Below are positions 1 through 8,671 of a stretch of DNA of 56,184 nucleotides, one piece after another (position 1 is the stretch's first letter; each line of letters starts with the position of its first letter). Position numbers and translations under genes: made by a program. The notes under the pieces are model-generated. The model did not search any database and had not been told where the DNA came from. It was given only the letters and a program-made list of their open reading frames with translations. The stretch is taken from assembly GCF_022662195.1 (NCBI RefSeq), contig NZ_JAKMCS010000020.1:1-56184 (forward strand), read 5' to 3'. The stretch comes from Aestuariivivens insulae. Lineage in GTDB: Bacteria > Bacteroidota > Bacteroidia > Flavobacteriales > Flavobacteriaceae.

Positions 1-14
1 CTCCAGAGGGACTC
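1..14 (-). repeat. Duplicated 3' segment of a tRNA gene, cut by the window edge
   Basis: The first 14 bases are identical to 114-127, the T-arm/acceptor part of the tRNA-Thr gene just to the right. After base 14 the match stops and a dispersed repeat motif follows (CCTTCGACTACGCTCAGG, 15-32). It could be a true second tRNA broken by the repeat, or a short duplication of the tRNA 3' end. The left part is outside the window. Confidence 0.5.
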
Positions 15-110
15 CCTTCGACTACGCTCAGGATAAACTTCTCGTCCTAGTTACTTTAATTTCTATATTTAACTAAGCCATCCTTCCAACTCTATCTTCA
101 AAATTTCAAG

Positions 111-184
111 AGCCTCCAGAGGGACTCGAACCCACGACCTGCTGATTACAAATCAGCTGCTCTAGCCAGCTGAGCTATGGAGGC
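111..184 (-). tRNA. tRNA-Thr (anticodon UGU)
   Basis: Read on the minus strand, a 7-bp acceptor stem (GCCTCCA with TGGAGGC) closes a standard cloverleaf. The D-arm contains AGCTCAGCTGG, the anticodon stem-loop is CTGATTTGTAATCAG with anticodon TGT, and the T-loop is GGTTCGAGTCC. The discriminator is T and CCA is not encoded. It lies downstream of hpf on the same strand, as in other flavobacteria where this tRNA leads a tRNA/tuf cluster. Confidence 0.95.
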
Positions 185-284
185 TTTTCATTACTTTTTT
201 CTCACAAAAAAAGCCCGCTATTTCTAACGGACTGCAAATGTATATATTTATTTTTTTATTCAAAACATTTTTCGTAAAATTTTA

Positions 285-587
285 TCAGGAATGTGTCCTT
301 AGTTTTTCTTTTCGTTTTATAAGCTGTCTTTCTAATGACGAAACAGCCATGTCTGCACCTTCCTCAAAGCTTTTACATTGCTTTTTTACCACAAAACTGT
401 CCCCCGGGACACTAACTCTAGCTTCAAAAATTTTGTTTTCCTTGTCACTTGTATTTTCTACCTTTAAATACACGTCCGATTTTATGACCTTATCATAAAA
501 TAATTCTAACTTATCCATGCGTTTTTGAATAAAATCCAACAATTTTTTGTCAGCATTAAAATTTACCGATTGCGTGTTTACTTTCAT
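285..587 (-). CDS. hpf: Ribosome hibernation promoting factor, short HPF/RaiA family
   Basis: This 100-residue protein is the length of short HPF and has the expected beta-alpha-beta-beta-beta-alpha pattern. It opens with MKVNTQSVNFNADKKLLDFI and ends in a basic helix with RQLIKRKEKLR. Family members bind the 30S decoding centre in stationary phase and promote inactive 100S dimers. There is no C-terminal dimerisation domain, so this is not long HPF. It lies 37 bp downstream of xerC on the same strand and is probably cotranscribed with it, an order common in flavobacteria. The start has no Shine-Dalgarno sequence, as usual in this phylum. Confidence 0.9.
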   Translation of the reverse strand: MKVNTQSVNFNADKKLLDFIQKRMDKLELFYDKVIKSDVYLKVENTSDKENKIFEARVSVPGDSFVVKKQCKSFEEGADMAVSSLERQLIKRKEKLRTHS

Positions 588-624
588 ACTTCTACTTTTT
601 TTGGTTAGACAATAAATGTGAATG

Positions 625-1518
625 CTATTTTTTGCTCCTTGGGTGCGCTTTAATGTGTACCTTCTTCAACTCTGAAATGCTATTATGAGTGTACACTTGA
701 GTCGCAGCTAAACTAGAATGTCCAAGAAGTTCTTTAACAGCATTTAGATCGGCACCTTGGTTTAATAAGTGGGTTGCAAAAGAGTGCCTTAATATGTGTG
801 GACTCTTTTTTACTTTAGAAGATGCTTTACTAAAATAATCATTTATTATTCTGTACACAAGTGTTTCATAAATTTTTGCTCCTTTTTTTGTCAAAAATAA
901 GATGTCTTCATCGACAATTTGCTCTAAACCTTTTCTATAGCTTAAGTATTCGCTTAATGTTTTTAAAGTAGAATCCAATAACGGAACAATGCGCTCTTTA
1001 TTTCTTTTACCTAATACCTTTAAGGTTTTATTTTGAAAGTTTACACTGCTCAACTTTAAATTGACAAGCTCTATTCTACGAATGCCCGTTGAATAAAACA
1101 GCTCTATAATTAGTTTATCCCTAACACCTTCAAAACTTTGATCAAAAACGAAATCGTCCAATACGGCATTAACCTCGGTTTTTGAAAACGGCACTTGCAC
1201 TTTTTTTGATGTCTTTAAGGCTTTATGCTTAGCTAATGGATTTGTTTTTAGCGCTCCTATTTTAAGCAAGAACTTATAATAAGTGTTTAGCGCAGAAATT
1301 TTCCTGTTAATGCTTCGATTGGAAAGCCCCTGTTCTACAAGTGCGACAATCCAGTTTCTAATCTGAACATAAACAACCTGGTTGATGTTTTCAGAATCAA
1401 ATTCTATTTTAATAAACTCCGAAAAACTTTCAATATCTTTAGTGTATGCTTTTACTGTTAAAGCCGAATAGTTTTTTTCTAACAACAAATAATCTGTAAA
1501 GGCCTTTAAGGAGTTCAA
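625..1518 (-). CDS. xerC: Tyrosine recombinase XerC
   Basis: A site-specific recombinase of 297 residues, the normal XerC/XerD length, that resolves chromosome dimers at dif together with a partner. The N-terminal SAM-like core-binding domain covers about residues 1-90. The catalytic domain carries Arg147 (in TGIRR), Lys171 (in LGKRNKER), His241 and Arg244 (HILRHSFATHLL), His267 (LLGHSS) and the nucleophile Tyr276 (TQVYTH), so all active-site residues are present. It sits between rpsU and hpf, which supports the housekeeping enzyme rather than a phage integrase. XerC and XerD are hard to tell apart from one sequence; the gene order favours XerC. Confidence 0.9.
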   Translation of the reverse strand: MNSLKAFTDYLLLEKNYSALTVKAYTKDIESFSEFIKIEFDSENINQVVYVQIRNWIVALVEQGLSNRSINRKISALNTYYKFLLKIGALKTNPLAKHKALKTSKKVQVPFSKTEVNAVLDDFVFDQSFEGVRDKLIIELFYSTGIRRIELVNLKLSSVNFQNKTLKVLGKRNKERIVPLLDSTLKTLSEYLSYRKGLEQIVDEDILFLTKKGAKIYETLVYRIINDYFSKASSKVKKSPHILRHSFATHLLNQGADLNAVKELLGHSSLAATQVYTHNSISELKKVHIKAHPRSKK

Positions 1519-1609
1519 AAGTGTAACATTTAAAATTGAAGGTTCAAGTTAGGAAAAACAACGCTTAAAAACCAACATTATAAAACGTTGTTATATTTTG
1601 GGCAAAAAA

Positions 1610-1630
1610 AATCCCGCTGTTAGCGGGATT
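1610..1630 (-). terminator. Intrinsic terminator of rpsU
   Basis: On the minus strand an 8-bp perfect stem (AATCCCGC / GCGGGATT) with a 5-nt loop is followed directly by a run of eight T, 20 bp after the rpsU stop. It separates rpsU from xerC. Confidence 0.85.
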
Positions 1631-1649
1631 ATATATGGTCTTATATGCA

Positions 1650-1844
1650 TTAAATCTCTTCTGCATCTCTTAAGCTTTGGATATATTGCGCTTTTTGTAT
1701 TTGCGCTCTACGCTCCACAGAAGGCTTTGTAAATTGCTTACGTTGCTGCAACTGACGCTTAACTCCTGTTCTGTCGAACTTACGCTTAAAACGCTTTAAC
1801 GCTCTATCTATATTCTCTCCTTCTTTAATTGGAATTATTAACAT
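1650..1844 (-). CDS. rpsU: 30S ribosomal protein bS21
   Basis: A 64-residue basic protein with the bS21 signature: MLIIPIKEGENIDRALKRFK, followed by a central RKQFTKPSVERR segment. bS21 sits beside the anti-Shine-Dalgarno end of 16S rRNA; in Bacteroidota it helps hide that sequence, so most mRNAs are translated without SD pairing. Unlike its neighbours, this gene has a near-perfect SD (AGGAGGT, 10 nt before ATG). It is monocistronic, with its own terminator at 1610-1630. The unusual SD fits known autoregulation in flavobacteria, where ribosomes lacking bS21 translate rpsU preferentially. Confidence 0.95.
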   Translation of the reverse strand: MLIIPIKEGENIDRALKRFKRKFDRTGVKRQLQQRKQFTKPSVERRAQIQKAQYIQSLRDAEEI

Positions 1845-1853
1845 AGTGTCTTA

Positions 1854-1861
1854 ACCTCCTC
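1854..1861 (-). promoter_or_regulatory. Strong Shine-Dalgarno sequence of rpsU
   Basis: On the minus strand GAGGAGGT precedes the rpsU ATG with about 10 nt spacing. The other genes examined here lack such a site, so this one stands out and fixes the start codon. In Flavobacterium the matching site is reported to mediate bS21 autoregulation. Confidence 0.85.
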
Positions 1862-2033
1862 TCTTTTAGATTTTGTGGGTGCAAATATAATTAATAATTG
1901 AAAATGAACAATTAAAAATTTAATAATTATTTTAATCCTAAATTCCCATCTTAACTTCTATCCTATAATACATTACTTCAACTCCACTTAGTGATTACAG
2001 AACAACTTATTACCCAGCAACCATTAACTTAAA

Positions 2034-3197
2034 CTAAGTCATTGGCTTATACTCCTTTTTATCAAAAATAATCTTAGCTAAAATCTCCCGAAGTATTTCC
2101 GAGGTACCTCCTCCTATAGGCCCTAGCCTACTATCGCGCAACAAACGCGCCATAGGGTAATCTTCCATATAACCATAACCTCCTAAAAACTGCAGGCACT
2201 GGTAAATCACTTTATCGGCCATTTTAGTCGATTTTAATTTGGATATGGTCGCTTCTTTCACGACATATTCCCCTTTGTTCAATCGAGAGGCCACCATATA
2301 GTTGTAGTTTTTGCACAACTCTATATCGGCATACAATTCTACAGCATTATGACGCAAGGCCTGAAATTGGTCTATGGCTTTCCCAAACGCTTTGCGCTCG
2401 GACATATATTGCAAGGCATAATCCAAAGCATATTCGGCACGGGCATGGGCATTAACCCCCATAACCAAGCGCTCTAATGAAAAGTGTTGTACAATATAAC
2501 CAAAGCCTTTATTTTCTTCGCCCAACAAATTAGCTACAGGTACTTTTACATTATCGAAAGCAATTTCTCCAGTATCTGAAGCACGCCATCCCAGTTTATC
2601 CAATTTGGTAGCCGACACGCCTTTTGTATCTCTATCTATAACAAACATACTCAAGCCTTTATTACCCAATTCAGGGTTGGTCTTTGCCGCTACAACAAGA
2701 TAGTCACTGTAAACCCCATTGGTAATAAAAGTTTTGGAACCATTAATAATATAATGGTCTCCTTCTTTTACGGCTGTTGTTCGCATACCCGCCACATCAC
2801 TACCACCAAAAGGTTCTGTTATACACAAGCAACCTATTTTATCGCCCGTAATACTTGGCGCTAAGTAATTTTGTTTTATCGTTTCGCTACCCTCTGCATT
2901 AAGGTGCGTCATGGATAAATACACATGTGCCCAAATGGCTGCCGCAAAACCTCCCGAATTTATTTTCTGAAGCTCTTCCAACAAAATAACCGTATAGAAC
3001 ACATCTAAATTTAAACCACCATAAGCTTCGGGATAATTAATTCCAAAAAATCCCATATCTCCAAACTTCTTCCAGATAAACCGATCTATGGTTCCTGTCT
3101 TTTCCCAAGTTTCTATATGCGGAACGACTTCTTTCTTTAAAAAATCCTGAAGGCTCTTTCTAAAGAGGCTATGCTCTTCTGTGAAGTAATTACTCAT
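2034..3197 (-). CDS. Acyl-CoA dehydrogenase family protein
   Basis: An FAD-dependent acyl-CoA dehydrogenase of 387 residues, the normal family length. The helical N-terminal domain is followed by the middle beta domain with the conserved CLCITEPFGGSDVAGM (about 121-136) and FITNGVYSDY motifs. The C-terminal helical domain carries QCLQFLGGYGYMEDYPMARL and ends with a GGTSEILREI flavin-site segment, where the catalytic glutamate region lies in many members. It introduces a trans-2,3 double bond into an acyl-CoA; the substrate cannot be told from sequence. The start lies 5 bp after the ComEA-like gene, so the two are probably translated from one mRNA. Confidence 0.88.
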   Translation of the reverse strand: MSNYFTEEHSLFRKSLQDFLKKEVVPHIETWEKTGTIDRFIWKKFGDMGFFGINYPEAYGGLNLDVFYTVILLEELQKINSGGFAAAIWAHVYLSMTHLNAEGSETIKQNYLAPSITGDKIGCLCITEPFGGSDVAGMRTTAVKEGDHYIINGSKTFITNGVYSDYLVVAAKTNPELGNKGLSMFVIDRDTKGVSATKLDKLGWRASDTGEIAFDNVKVPVANLLGEENKGFGYIVQHFSLERLVMGVNAHARAEYALDYALQYMSERKAFGKAIDQFQALRHNAVELYADIELCKNYNYMVASRLNKGEYVVKEATISKLKSTKMADKVIYQCLQFLGGYGYMEDYPMARLLRDSRLGPIGGGTSEILREILAKIIFDKKEYKPMT

Positions 3198-3202
3198 CTG
3201 TT

Positions 3203-4084
3203 CTAATTTTCGAGCGACAAATATAATTTAATTATATCGAATTTATTAACTGGAAAGTCCTTAACTTTTTGTAATTCTTCTAGGTTTTGAAAACCATCCT
3301 TTAAGGTTCGCTCCTCTATAATAGCAGAAGCCAAATCGTAATCGATATGTTGTACGGTAACCAATTGCGCTACCGTAGCCTTATTTAAATCTATTCTTTC
3401 TATGGATCTTGGTGTTTTTACCGTAAAGCGATTTGTAATGCGGGAAATAACTTCTGGGGAGAGGCCATACACATCCTGTAGCTGTACATCTGCAATAAAA
3501 CCACCAACAAACTTATTTCTAAATTTAATGATACGTTCAGACAGCACTTTACCAACACCGTTTACCTTTTGCAATTGTTTTGCCGTAGCGGTATTTAAAT
3601 CTTCTTTTTGGGCGGTACTTTTGTATTGGTCTTTATACCCTTTATTATCATTAAGTGAAGTTTTGGGATTTGTTATCCATTCCGGAAATTTAAAATAAGG
3701 TGACATGGCTGCCAACAGCGAATCGGATATCTTGGTTACCTCCTGGAATTGCTTTGCAGAATTAATCCACCTATTAGCTTTTCTAAAAGCCAATAGCCTA
3801 TCAATTTCTTCATTGCTCATTCCTAAAGTGCTCCCTTTATAATCGGTAATATAATTGGGATTGAATGGATACATCTTAGAAGCTATAGCTGTTTTTTCAA
3901 TTTGCCTAAGCGAATCGATTTCCTTTGAAAACACATCATAGGCTTCTTGATTGTATGCAACTGCTTCGGGGTGTAAATCAATAAAGTAGTAACTCACTTG
4001 AAGTGTCACTATAAGCAATACCAATAAAAAAATCCCATTCCGCTGTTGTTTTGTTAACGTGAAATGGGATTTTAAATTGTTCAT
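3203..4084 (-). CDS. ComEA-like helix-hairpin-helix protein
   Basis: A 293-residue protein with one N-terminal membrane anchor (about residues 17-33, FLLVLLIVTLQVSYYFI) and several helix-hairpin-helix units. The clearest are EDLNTATAKQLQKVNGVGKV (about 160-180) and IDLNKATVAQLVTVQHIDYD (about 228-248), with a weaker one around residues 90-110. This HhH form binds DNA backbone non-specifically and in ComEA serves DNA uptake. The anchor suggests an outward-facing periplasmic DNA-binding protein. It sits between an AGCS symporter (8 bp gap) and an acyl-CoA dehydrogenase (5 bp gap), which say nothing about competence, so the role is uncertain. Confidence 0.75.
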   Translation of the reverse strand: MNNLKSHFTLTKQQRNGIFLLVLLIVTLQVSYYFIDLHPEAVAYNQEAYDVFSKEIDSLRQIEKTAIASKMYPFNPNYITDYKGSTLGMSNEEIDRLLAFRKANRWINSAKQFQEVTKISDSLLAAMSPYFKFPEWITNPKTSLNDNKGYKDQYKSTAQKEDLNTATAKQLQKVNGVGKVLSERIIKFRNKFVGGFIADVQLQDVYGLSPEVISRITNRFTVKTPRSIERIDLNKATVAQLVTVQHIDYDLASAIIEERTLKDGFQNLEELQKVKDFPVNKFDIIKLYLSLEN

Positions 4085-4092
4085 ATTAAAAA

Positions 4093-5793
4093 TTAGCTTT
4101 TTAAAGCTTCTCTTTTCAATTTAATAGCATCGGTATAACGCTTTAATTGCTTCTTAACAACTGGCATTAACAGGTACAATCCTACCATATTAGGGAATAC
4201 CATCGCAAAAATCATCGCATCGGAGAAGTCCCAAATAGACTTCATACTAGCCGCTGCCCCTATTACAACAAACGTTAAGAATAAAACCTTATAGGTTAAA
4301 TCTGCTTTTTTACCTCTTCCAAAAAGAAACTTCCATGATTGCAATCCGTAATAACTCCATGAAATCATCGTTGAAACGGCAAACAGGAATACCGCCACAG
4401 TTAAGAACACATTTGAAAACGGAATATACTCTGCAAAAGCTTTAGCCGTAATACCAGCACCTTCATAAGACACTCCATCTATTAATACTGCTCCCAGGCC
4501 ATCACCGCCATACTGGAAATAGCCTCCAAAATTAAAAATGATAATCACCAAAGCTGTCATGGTACAAATAACCACGGTATCTATAAAAGGCTCTAATAAA
4601 GCCACTAGACCTTCACTAGCCGAATATTTTGTTTTTACAGCCGAGTGCGCAATAGATGCCGAACCTGCCCCTGCTTCATTAGAAAAAGCAGCTCTTTTAA
4701 ACCCAACCAATAAAACTCCAATAAAACCGCCTACTCCAATAGCTTTAGGATTAAACGCCTCTTCTACTATTAACCCAATAGCATCATCTATTAAACTAAA
4801 GTTTGCAAAAATGATATATAGACAGCACAAAATATATAGCACCGCCATAAAAGGCACTATTTTTTCAGTAACTGAGGCAATCCTTTTGATTCCTCCAATA
4901 ATTATAATACCTACTAAAAAGGCTATAACCAATCCTATTACGGTACCTGCCATAGTGCTTTCCAAACCTAAAAGTTCCTTTACAACAATGGTTGCTTGGT
5001 TAGATTGTGCCGCATTACCGCCACCAAAAGAACCTCCAATACAGAATATTGCAAACAAAACCGCAGCAAGCTTTCCTAATCTCTTAAAGCCCTTTTCCTT
5101 TAAACCTTTGGTTAGGTAATACATAGGTCCGCCGTAAACCGTTCCATCTTCTCCAACATCCCTGTAGTGCACCCCTAAAGTACATTCAACAAATTTGGTT
5201 GACATTCCTAAAAGCCCACAGACAATCATCCAAAAGGTAGCTCCTGGCCCTCCTAAAGCTATTGCTAGTGCCACACCTGCTATATTACCATTGCCTACGG
5301 TACCAGATACCGCAGTTGCTAATGCTTGAAAGTGGGACACCTCGCCGTGCGAACTTTCATCCCTTATGGTCTTTTTTATGTCGCCATCGATTTCTAAATC
5401 ACTATGTAAACTTTCTATATTTTCAATATGCTCTTCAATATCGTCTACCTTATTAATGTCTACACCTTGAGCAACACCCTCTTCGCCATATAAAATTTTT
5501 GCACCATGTTTTTCTATATCCTCGTACTTTCCTCTAACCACACTTATCGCCGTCCAAAAGTGTCTAATATTGGGAAACTTAAAATATAAGGTAAAAAATG
5601 CCGCACTAAAAACTAATAATATCAGTACAAATGGAGTTTCCCCAATCTGAAAAAAGATTACGTTAGAGAAAAAATCGGAAACAGGCTTAAAGGCTTCATC
5701 TATTTGTTGGTCTATTCCTTTTTCTACTGCTTCTTGTGCGAATGTTATTAATGGTAAAATGATTGCTAGTATGGAAAGAAGATACTTCTTCAT
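4093..5793 (-). CDS. AGCS-family sodium:alanine (amino acid) symporter
   Basis: An inner-membrane amino-acid carrier of 566 residues, longer than the usual ~450 because of an N-terminal signal-like segment (MKKYLLSILAIILPLITFAQ) and an acidic hydrophilic insert at about residues 90-145 between the first helix and the core. The core has the AGCS motif ALATAVSGTVGNGNIAGVAL (about 157-176), then many hydrophobic helices with FKRAAFSNEAGAGSASIAHS near residue 370. The family imports alanine or glycine with Na+ or H+. It heads the minus-strand group with the ComEA-like gene and acyl-CoA dehydrogenase. The acidic insert is unusual but recurs in Bacteroidota members of the family as far as I recall. 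Confidence 0.88.
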   Translation of the reverse strand: MKKYLLSILAIILPLITFAQEAVEKGIDQQIDEAFKPVSDFFSNVIFFQIGETPFVLILLVFSAAFFTLYFKFPNIRHFWTAISVVRGKYEDIEKHGAKILYGEEGVAQGVDINKVDDIEEHIENIESLHSDLEIDGDIKKTIRDESSHGEVSHFQALATAVSGTVGNGNIAGVALAIALGGPGATFWMIVCGLLGMSTKFVECTLGVHYRDVGEDGTVYGGPMYYLTKGLKEKGFKRLGKLAAVLFAIFCIGGSFGGGNAAQSNQATIVVKELLGLESTMAGTVIGLVIAFLVGIIIIGGIKRIASVTEKIVPFMAVLYILCCLYIIFANFSLIDDAIGLIVEEAFNPKAIGVGGFIGVLLVGFKRAAFSNEAGAGSASIAHSAVKTKYSASEGLVALLEPFIDTVVICTMTALVIIIFNFGGYFQYGGDGLGAVLIDGVSYEGAGITAKAFAEYIPFSNVFLTVAVFLFAVSTMISWSYYGLQSWKFLFGRGKKADLTYKVLFLTFVVIGAAASMKSIWDFSDAMIFAMVFPNMVGLYLLMPVVKKQLKRYTDAIKLKREALKS

Positions 5794-5898
5794 ATGAAAT
5801 TAAAATTAGTTAGTGTATGAAACTTTTGATTTTAAAAAACGGCAAGATGGTAAAAATTATTGATTTTTTAAAACATAAGCTGTTAAAATGAGAAAAAG

Positions 5899-6921
5899 CT
5901 AATCTATATTATAAACAGCATTTAAAGCTTCTATCTGTTCTGGACGCCCTAAAACAATTAATCTAGAGTTTGGAGCCAACTCCAGCTCTGCTTCTGGGTT
6001 AACGATATATTCGCCTTTTTCATCTTTATAGCCAATAACCGTGCAGCCCGTCTTTTTTCGTAAATCTAAATCTTTAATGGTTTTCCCGGATGTATCGGTG
6101 TGGAGCTTTTCTACAGCCACTTCTTCTATATTGATATTATTTTTACCTACAATATTAAGATTATCCACAAACTCCATTAAGCCAGGGACCACCACCAGGG
6201 ATGCCATGTGGTTACCTCCTATATTATCGGGAAGGATAACATTATTGGCTCCTGCGAATTTAAGTTTATCGTAAGATGATTCGCTTGAAGCACGACTTAT
6301 AATATTTATGGTTTTATTTAATTGCCTGGCAGAAAGCACTACAAATAAATTATCGGCATCACTAGGTAATGCCGAGATAAAATTGGAAGCTCGATCTACC
6401 CCTGCCTGCACGAGCACTTCATCTTCATTGGCATTCCCTATAATATAAGGTACACCATCTATTTGCAGCCGCTCTTCCATTTCCCTGTTCTTCTCAATGA
6501 CCACAAACGCTTTTTTATGTGTCATTAATTTTTTTACAGCCTGTCTTCCGTTTCTTCCATAGCCGCAAACCACTACATGTTTTTTAAAGCCATCAATTTG
6601 TTTTTGCATCCTTCTATGTTTTAATTCTTCAATTCCATTTCTACTTAAAATATATTCTGTTATTACAGACAAAGCATACCCCACAATAACCATACTGGCC
6701 AATATTAAAAAAATAGTAAAAATTTTAGATTCATCATCTAACGGTACTACTTCTCCAAAACCAACGGTAGTCATGGTTATTACAGTCATATAAAAGGCAT
6801 CGACCCAAGAATAGCCCGATATCATAACATATCCCGCCACACCAATTAACATAATAACACCCAATAAAAATAAGGCAGTATATATCTTAGTCCTAAAAAA
6901 ACGAATTAATGGATTGGTCAT
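5899..6921 (-). CDS. Two-TM potassium channel with RCK (TrkA-N/TrkA-C) domains
   Basis: A 340-residue channel subunit. Two membrane helices (about 14-36 and 65-88) flank a pore loop with the selectivity filter TVGFG at residues 52-56. The cytoplasmic RCK part starts with the Rossmann motif VVVCGYGRNG (about 107-116), which binds nucleotide, and ends in a TrkA-C domain (about 250-340). Architecture resembles MthK-type ligand-gated K+ channels. TVGFG instead of TVGYG is common in bacterial relatives and still K+ selective. The start is 4 bp after the PspC gene stop, so the two are cotranscribed; a shared envelope-stress or ion-homeostasis role is only inference. Confidence 0.9.
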   Translation of the reverse strand: MTNPLIRFFRTKIYTALFLLGVIMLIGVAGYVMISGYSWVDAFYMTVITMTTVGFGEVVPLDDESKIFTIFLILASMVIVGYALSVITEYILSRNGIEELKHRRMQKQIDGFKKHVVVCGYGRNGRQAVKKLMTHKKAFVVIEKNREMEERLQIDGVPYIIGNANEDEVLVQAGVDRASNFISALPSDADNLFVVLSARQLNKTINIISRASSESSYDKLKFAGANNVILPDNIGGNHMASLVVVPGLMEFVDNLNIVGKNNINIEEVAVEKLHTDTSGKTIKDLDLRKKTGCTVIGYKDEKGEYIVNPEAELELAPNSRLIVLGRPEQIEALNAVYNID

Positions 6922-6925
6922 AAAT

Positions 6926-7150
6926 TTACAGATCGAAAACCGATGAGCGTTTGGTATAAATTAAATCTTTAATACGCATCCAAAATGCCAAAAACAAATA
7001 TAATGCAAAACCAAACCCCAAGGTTACAAACGTTAGGTACATAAAAGATGTACGCACTACCTTGGCCCTAATACCCAAGCGGTCTGCAATACGCTGGCAC
7101 ACATAATAGCCATGCTTTTGGAAAAACAATAATGGTTTGTAAACATTCAT
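6926..7150 (-). CDS. PspC-domain membrane protein
   Basis: A 74-residue protein matching the single-domain PspC family. A short amphipathic N-terminus contains RIADRLGIRAKVVRTSFMY, typical of the PspC turn, followed by one membrane helix (about 37-56) and a short basic tail. PspC in enterobacteria senses envelope stress with PspB; stand-alone copies in Bacteroidota have no proven partner. It sits 50 bp downstream of the DUF2851 gene and 4 bp upstream of the K+ channel, suggesting an operon. Confidence 0.8.
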   Translation of the reverse strand: MNVYKPLLFFQKHGYYVCQRIADRLGIRAKVVRTSFMYLTFVTLGFGFALYLFLAFWMRIKDLIYTKRSSVFDL

Positions 7151-7200
7151 GTCGCAATTTACTGTTTCCTTTTTTAGTTTAAAAGTTATTATGTAAGAAG

Positions 7201-8484
7201 TTAATAGGCTATTGCTTTATTTAAAAGACTATTCCCAACGGCGCAACCTAGACACCTATTTTTATCGCAATACGATTTTTTTAACTCAATGAATGCTTGG
7301 GAATGCAAAGCCGATGTCGCTATTGGATTCAACTTATGAAAGGCCTCAACAACACTATTCTTTTCCAATTTTATTTCTGATATGAGATTTAAAATTACCT
7401 CATCTGCAGATACACCTTGCTGTTTAGCGTAGCAATGTTTTATAGGGATAATGGTGTTAATGAGCAATAAATCTACAAATCCCCTTGAAACGGTTTTTAT
7501 AGATGATCTTGATTCCTTTTGAAACGTATAATGGTTTTCCCAAAATGAGGACGCAGAGATATTGAACAGCTCATAAAAGGCATCCAAGGTTTGTAGTTCT
7601 ATAATTTTAGAAAATAAGTTTTGATACTGATGGTATATGCCTGCCAATTGCGACAAACGAATGGTTGGAAAATTTAAAGGGCGCAACCTAAAAAATTGCA
7701 ATGACAACACCTTTGTATTATCCAGTTTAAACTTTTGCTTAAGTAACCGATACTCTATAACCAAGTTATAGTAATATCCATTTTCGATAATGTCTTCCAA
7801 CAAACCAGATTGACCAAAAAACAAAGCTTCCAAACATAGCCTATTCGATTGTACTTTTCTAACTATAGAAAAATCGATAGTATTGGCCATACTTAAAAAG
7901 GCCTCACCATTAACCTTCAATCCAAAATTTTTGGACAACATTTTAAACAACACAGCTTCCCAATCATTTTTTGAAGCTTCGAGCAATGCTTCAATAGCCG
8001 CCGTCTTTTGTTCCAAACGTTCAAAATACAAACGTTCCAACCAGTTATTCAGTATAAAATTATCGACATAGGGAAAATCACTTTCACAATTAATCCAATT
8101 TCCTTGACTACCTAGTAACGCTTTGTAATTATCTAAAACTGCTTCTGATGTATAATCCTTAAGCTCCAATGTAGGTATTATGGTTTTATCGTTTCTAAAT
8201 ACTTCGGTATCATGCTCCCAGACCACATGTAAAATAACATTGTCGTAATTTTTATCCTGCTCGTGGTTATGCAAAAACCAATCGGATGACTTTACATGGA
8301 TTTCTACATTACCGGCCCAAAGTTGCTCCCCAACAATTAATTGGGCATTAAAAAAATCGGGGCCCGCATTATGGTTATGTTGTCCCACCGATTTTATAAT
8401 AATAGCCTCTCCCCCAGCGGTTCTTAAATTGGTAAGTTCAAACTTTTTATGCCTCCAAATGTAGTGTAAATATTTTTCTTGCAT
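7201..8484 (-). CDS. DUF2851 family protein
   Basis: A 427-residue protein recognised as DUF2851, a family of unknown function largely confined to Bacteroidota. Hallmarks are MQEKYLHYIWRHKKF at the N-terminus, HNHNAGPDFFNAQLIVG (about 36-52) and GNVEIHVKSSDWFLHNHE (about 58-75), rich in His/Asp/Glu like a nuclease or metal site. It ends with a cysteine cluster, CDKNRCLGCAVG. No signal peptide or membrane segment is visible, so it is cytoplasmic. It is first in a minus-strand group with PspC and the K+ channel. The acidic/His motif suggests a hydrolase or nuclease fold, which is inference. Confidence 0.85.
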   Translation of the reverse strand: MQEKYLHYIWRHKKFELTNLRTAGGEAIIIKSVGQHNHNAGPDFFNAQLIVGEQLWAGNVEIHVKSSDWFLHNHEQDKNYDNVILHVVWEHDTEVFRNDKTIIPTLELKDYTSEAVLDNYKALLGSQGNWINCESDFPYVDNFILNNWLERLYFERLEQKTAAIEALLEASKNDWEAVLFKMLSKNFGLKVNGEAFLSMANTIDFSIVRKVQSNRLCLEALFFGQSGLLEDIIENGYYYNLVIEYRLLKQKFKLDNTKVLSLQFFRLRPLNFPTIRLSQLAGIYHQYQNLFSKIIELQTLDAFYELFNISASSFWENHYTFQKESRSSIKTVSRGFVDLLLINTIIPIKHCYAKQQGVSADEVILNLISEIKLEKNSVVEAFHKLNPIATSALHSQAFIELKKSYCDKNRCLGCAVGNSLLNKAIAY

Positions 8485-8649
8485 ACCGCAAGATAATACT
8501 TACTTTAAAGATTTGCAAGTTCGTTTTTTAAAAGAGTAAAAATCTTTAACTGTCCTTCTGGTGACAAGGCGGCTTCATGTGCATTCGACCTTACATTATA
8601 CAACCTTAGTTGTTTGTTCCTTAACTTTAGCCTTAATTGACAATATTGC

Positions 8650-8657
8650 TAAATTTG
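8650..8657 (+). promoter_or_regulatory. Putative -7 promoter box (TAnnTTTG)
   Basis: TAAATTTG matches the Bacteroidota -7 consensus and lies 14 bp before the ATG at 8672, which would give a very short leader. No good -33 TTG is found at normal spacing, so this is tentative. Confidence 0.4.
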
Positions 8658-8671
8658 CAAAAACTTATTTT

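Noticed and set aside
625-1518. Phage integrase next to a tRNA gene
   Set aside because: Length, motifs and rpsU-xerC-hpf order match the housekeeping recombinase; no phage genes follow.
4538-5119. 193-codon open frame opposite the AGCS symporter
   Set aside because: Pure shadow of the symporter coding strand; composition follows the real gene in antisense.
8561-8671. Longer N-terminus for the DUF2721 protein
   Set aside because: It is not family-like, and a -7-like box and the ATG at 8672 give a better start.
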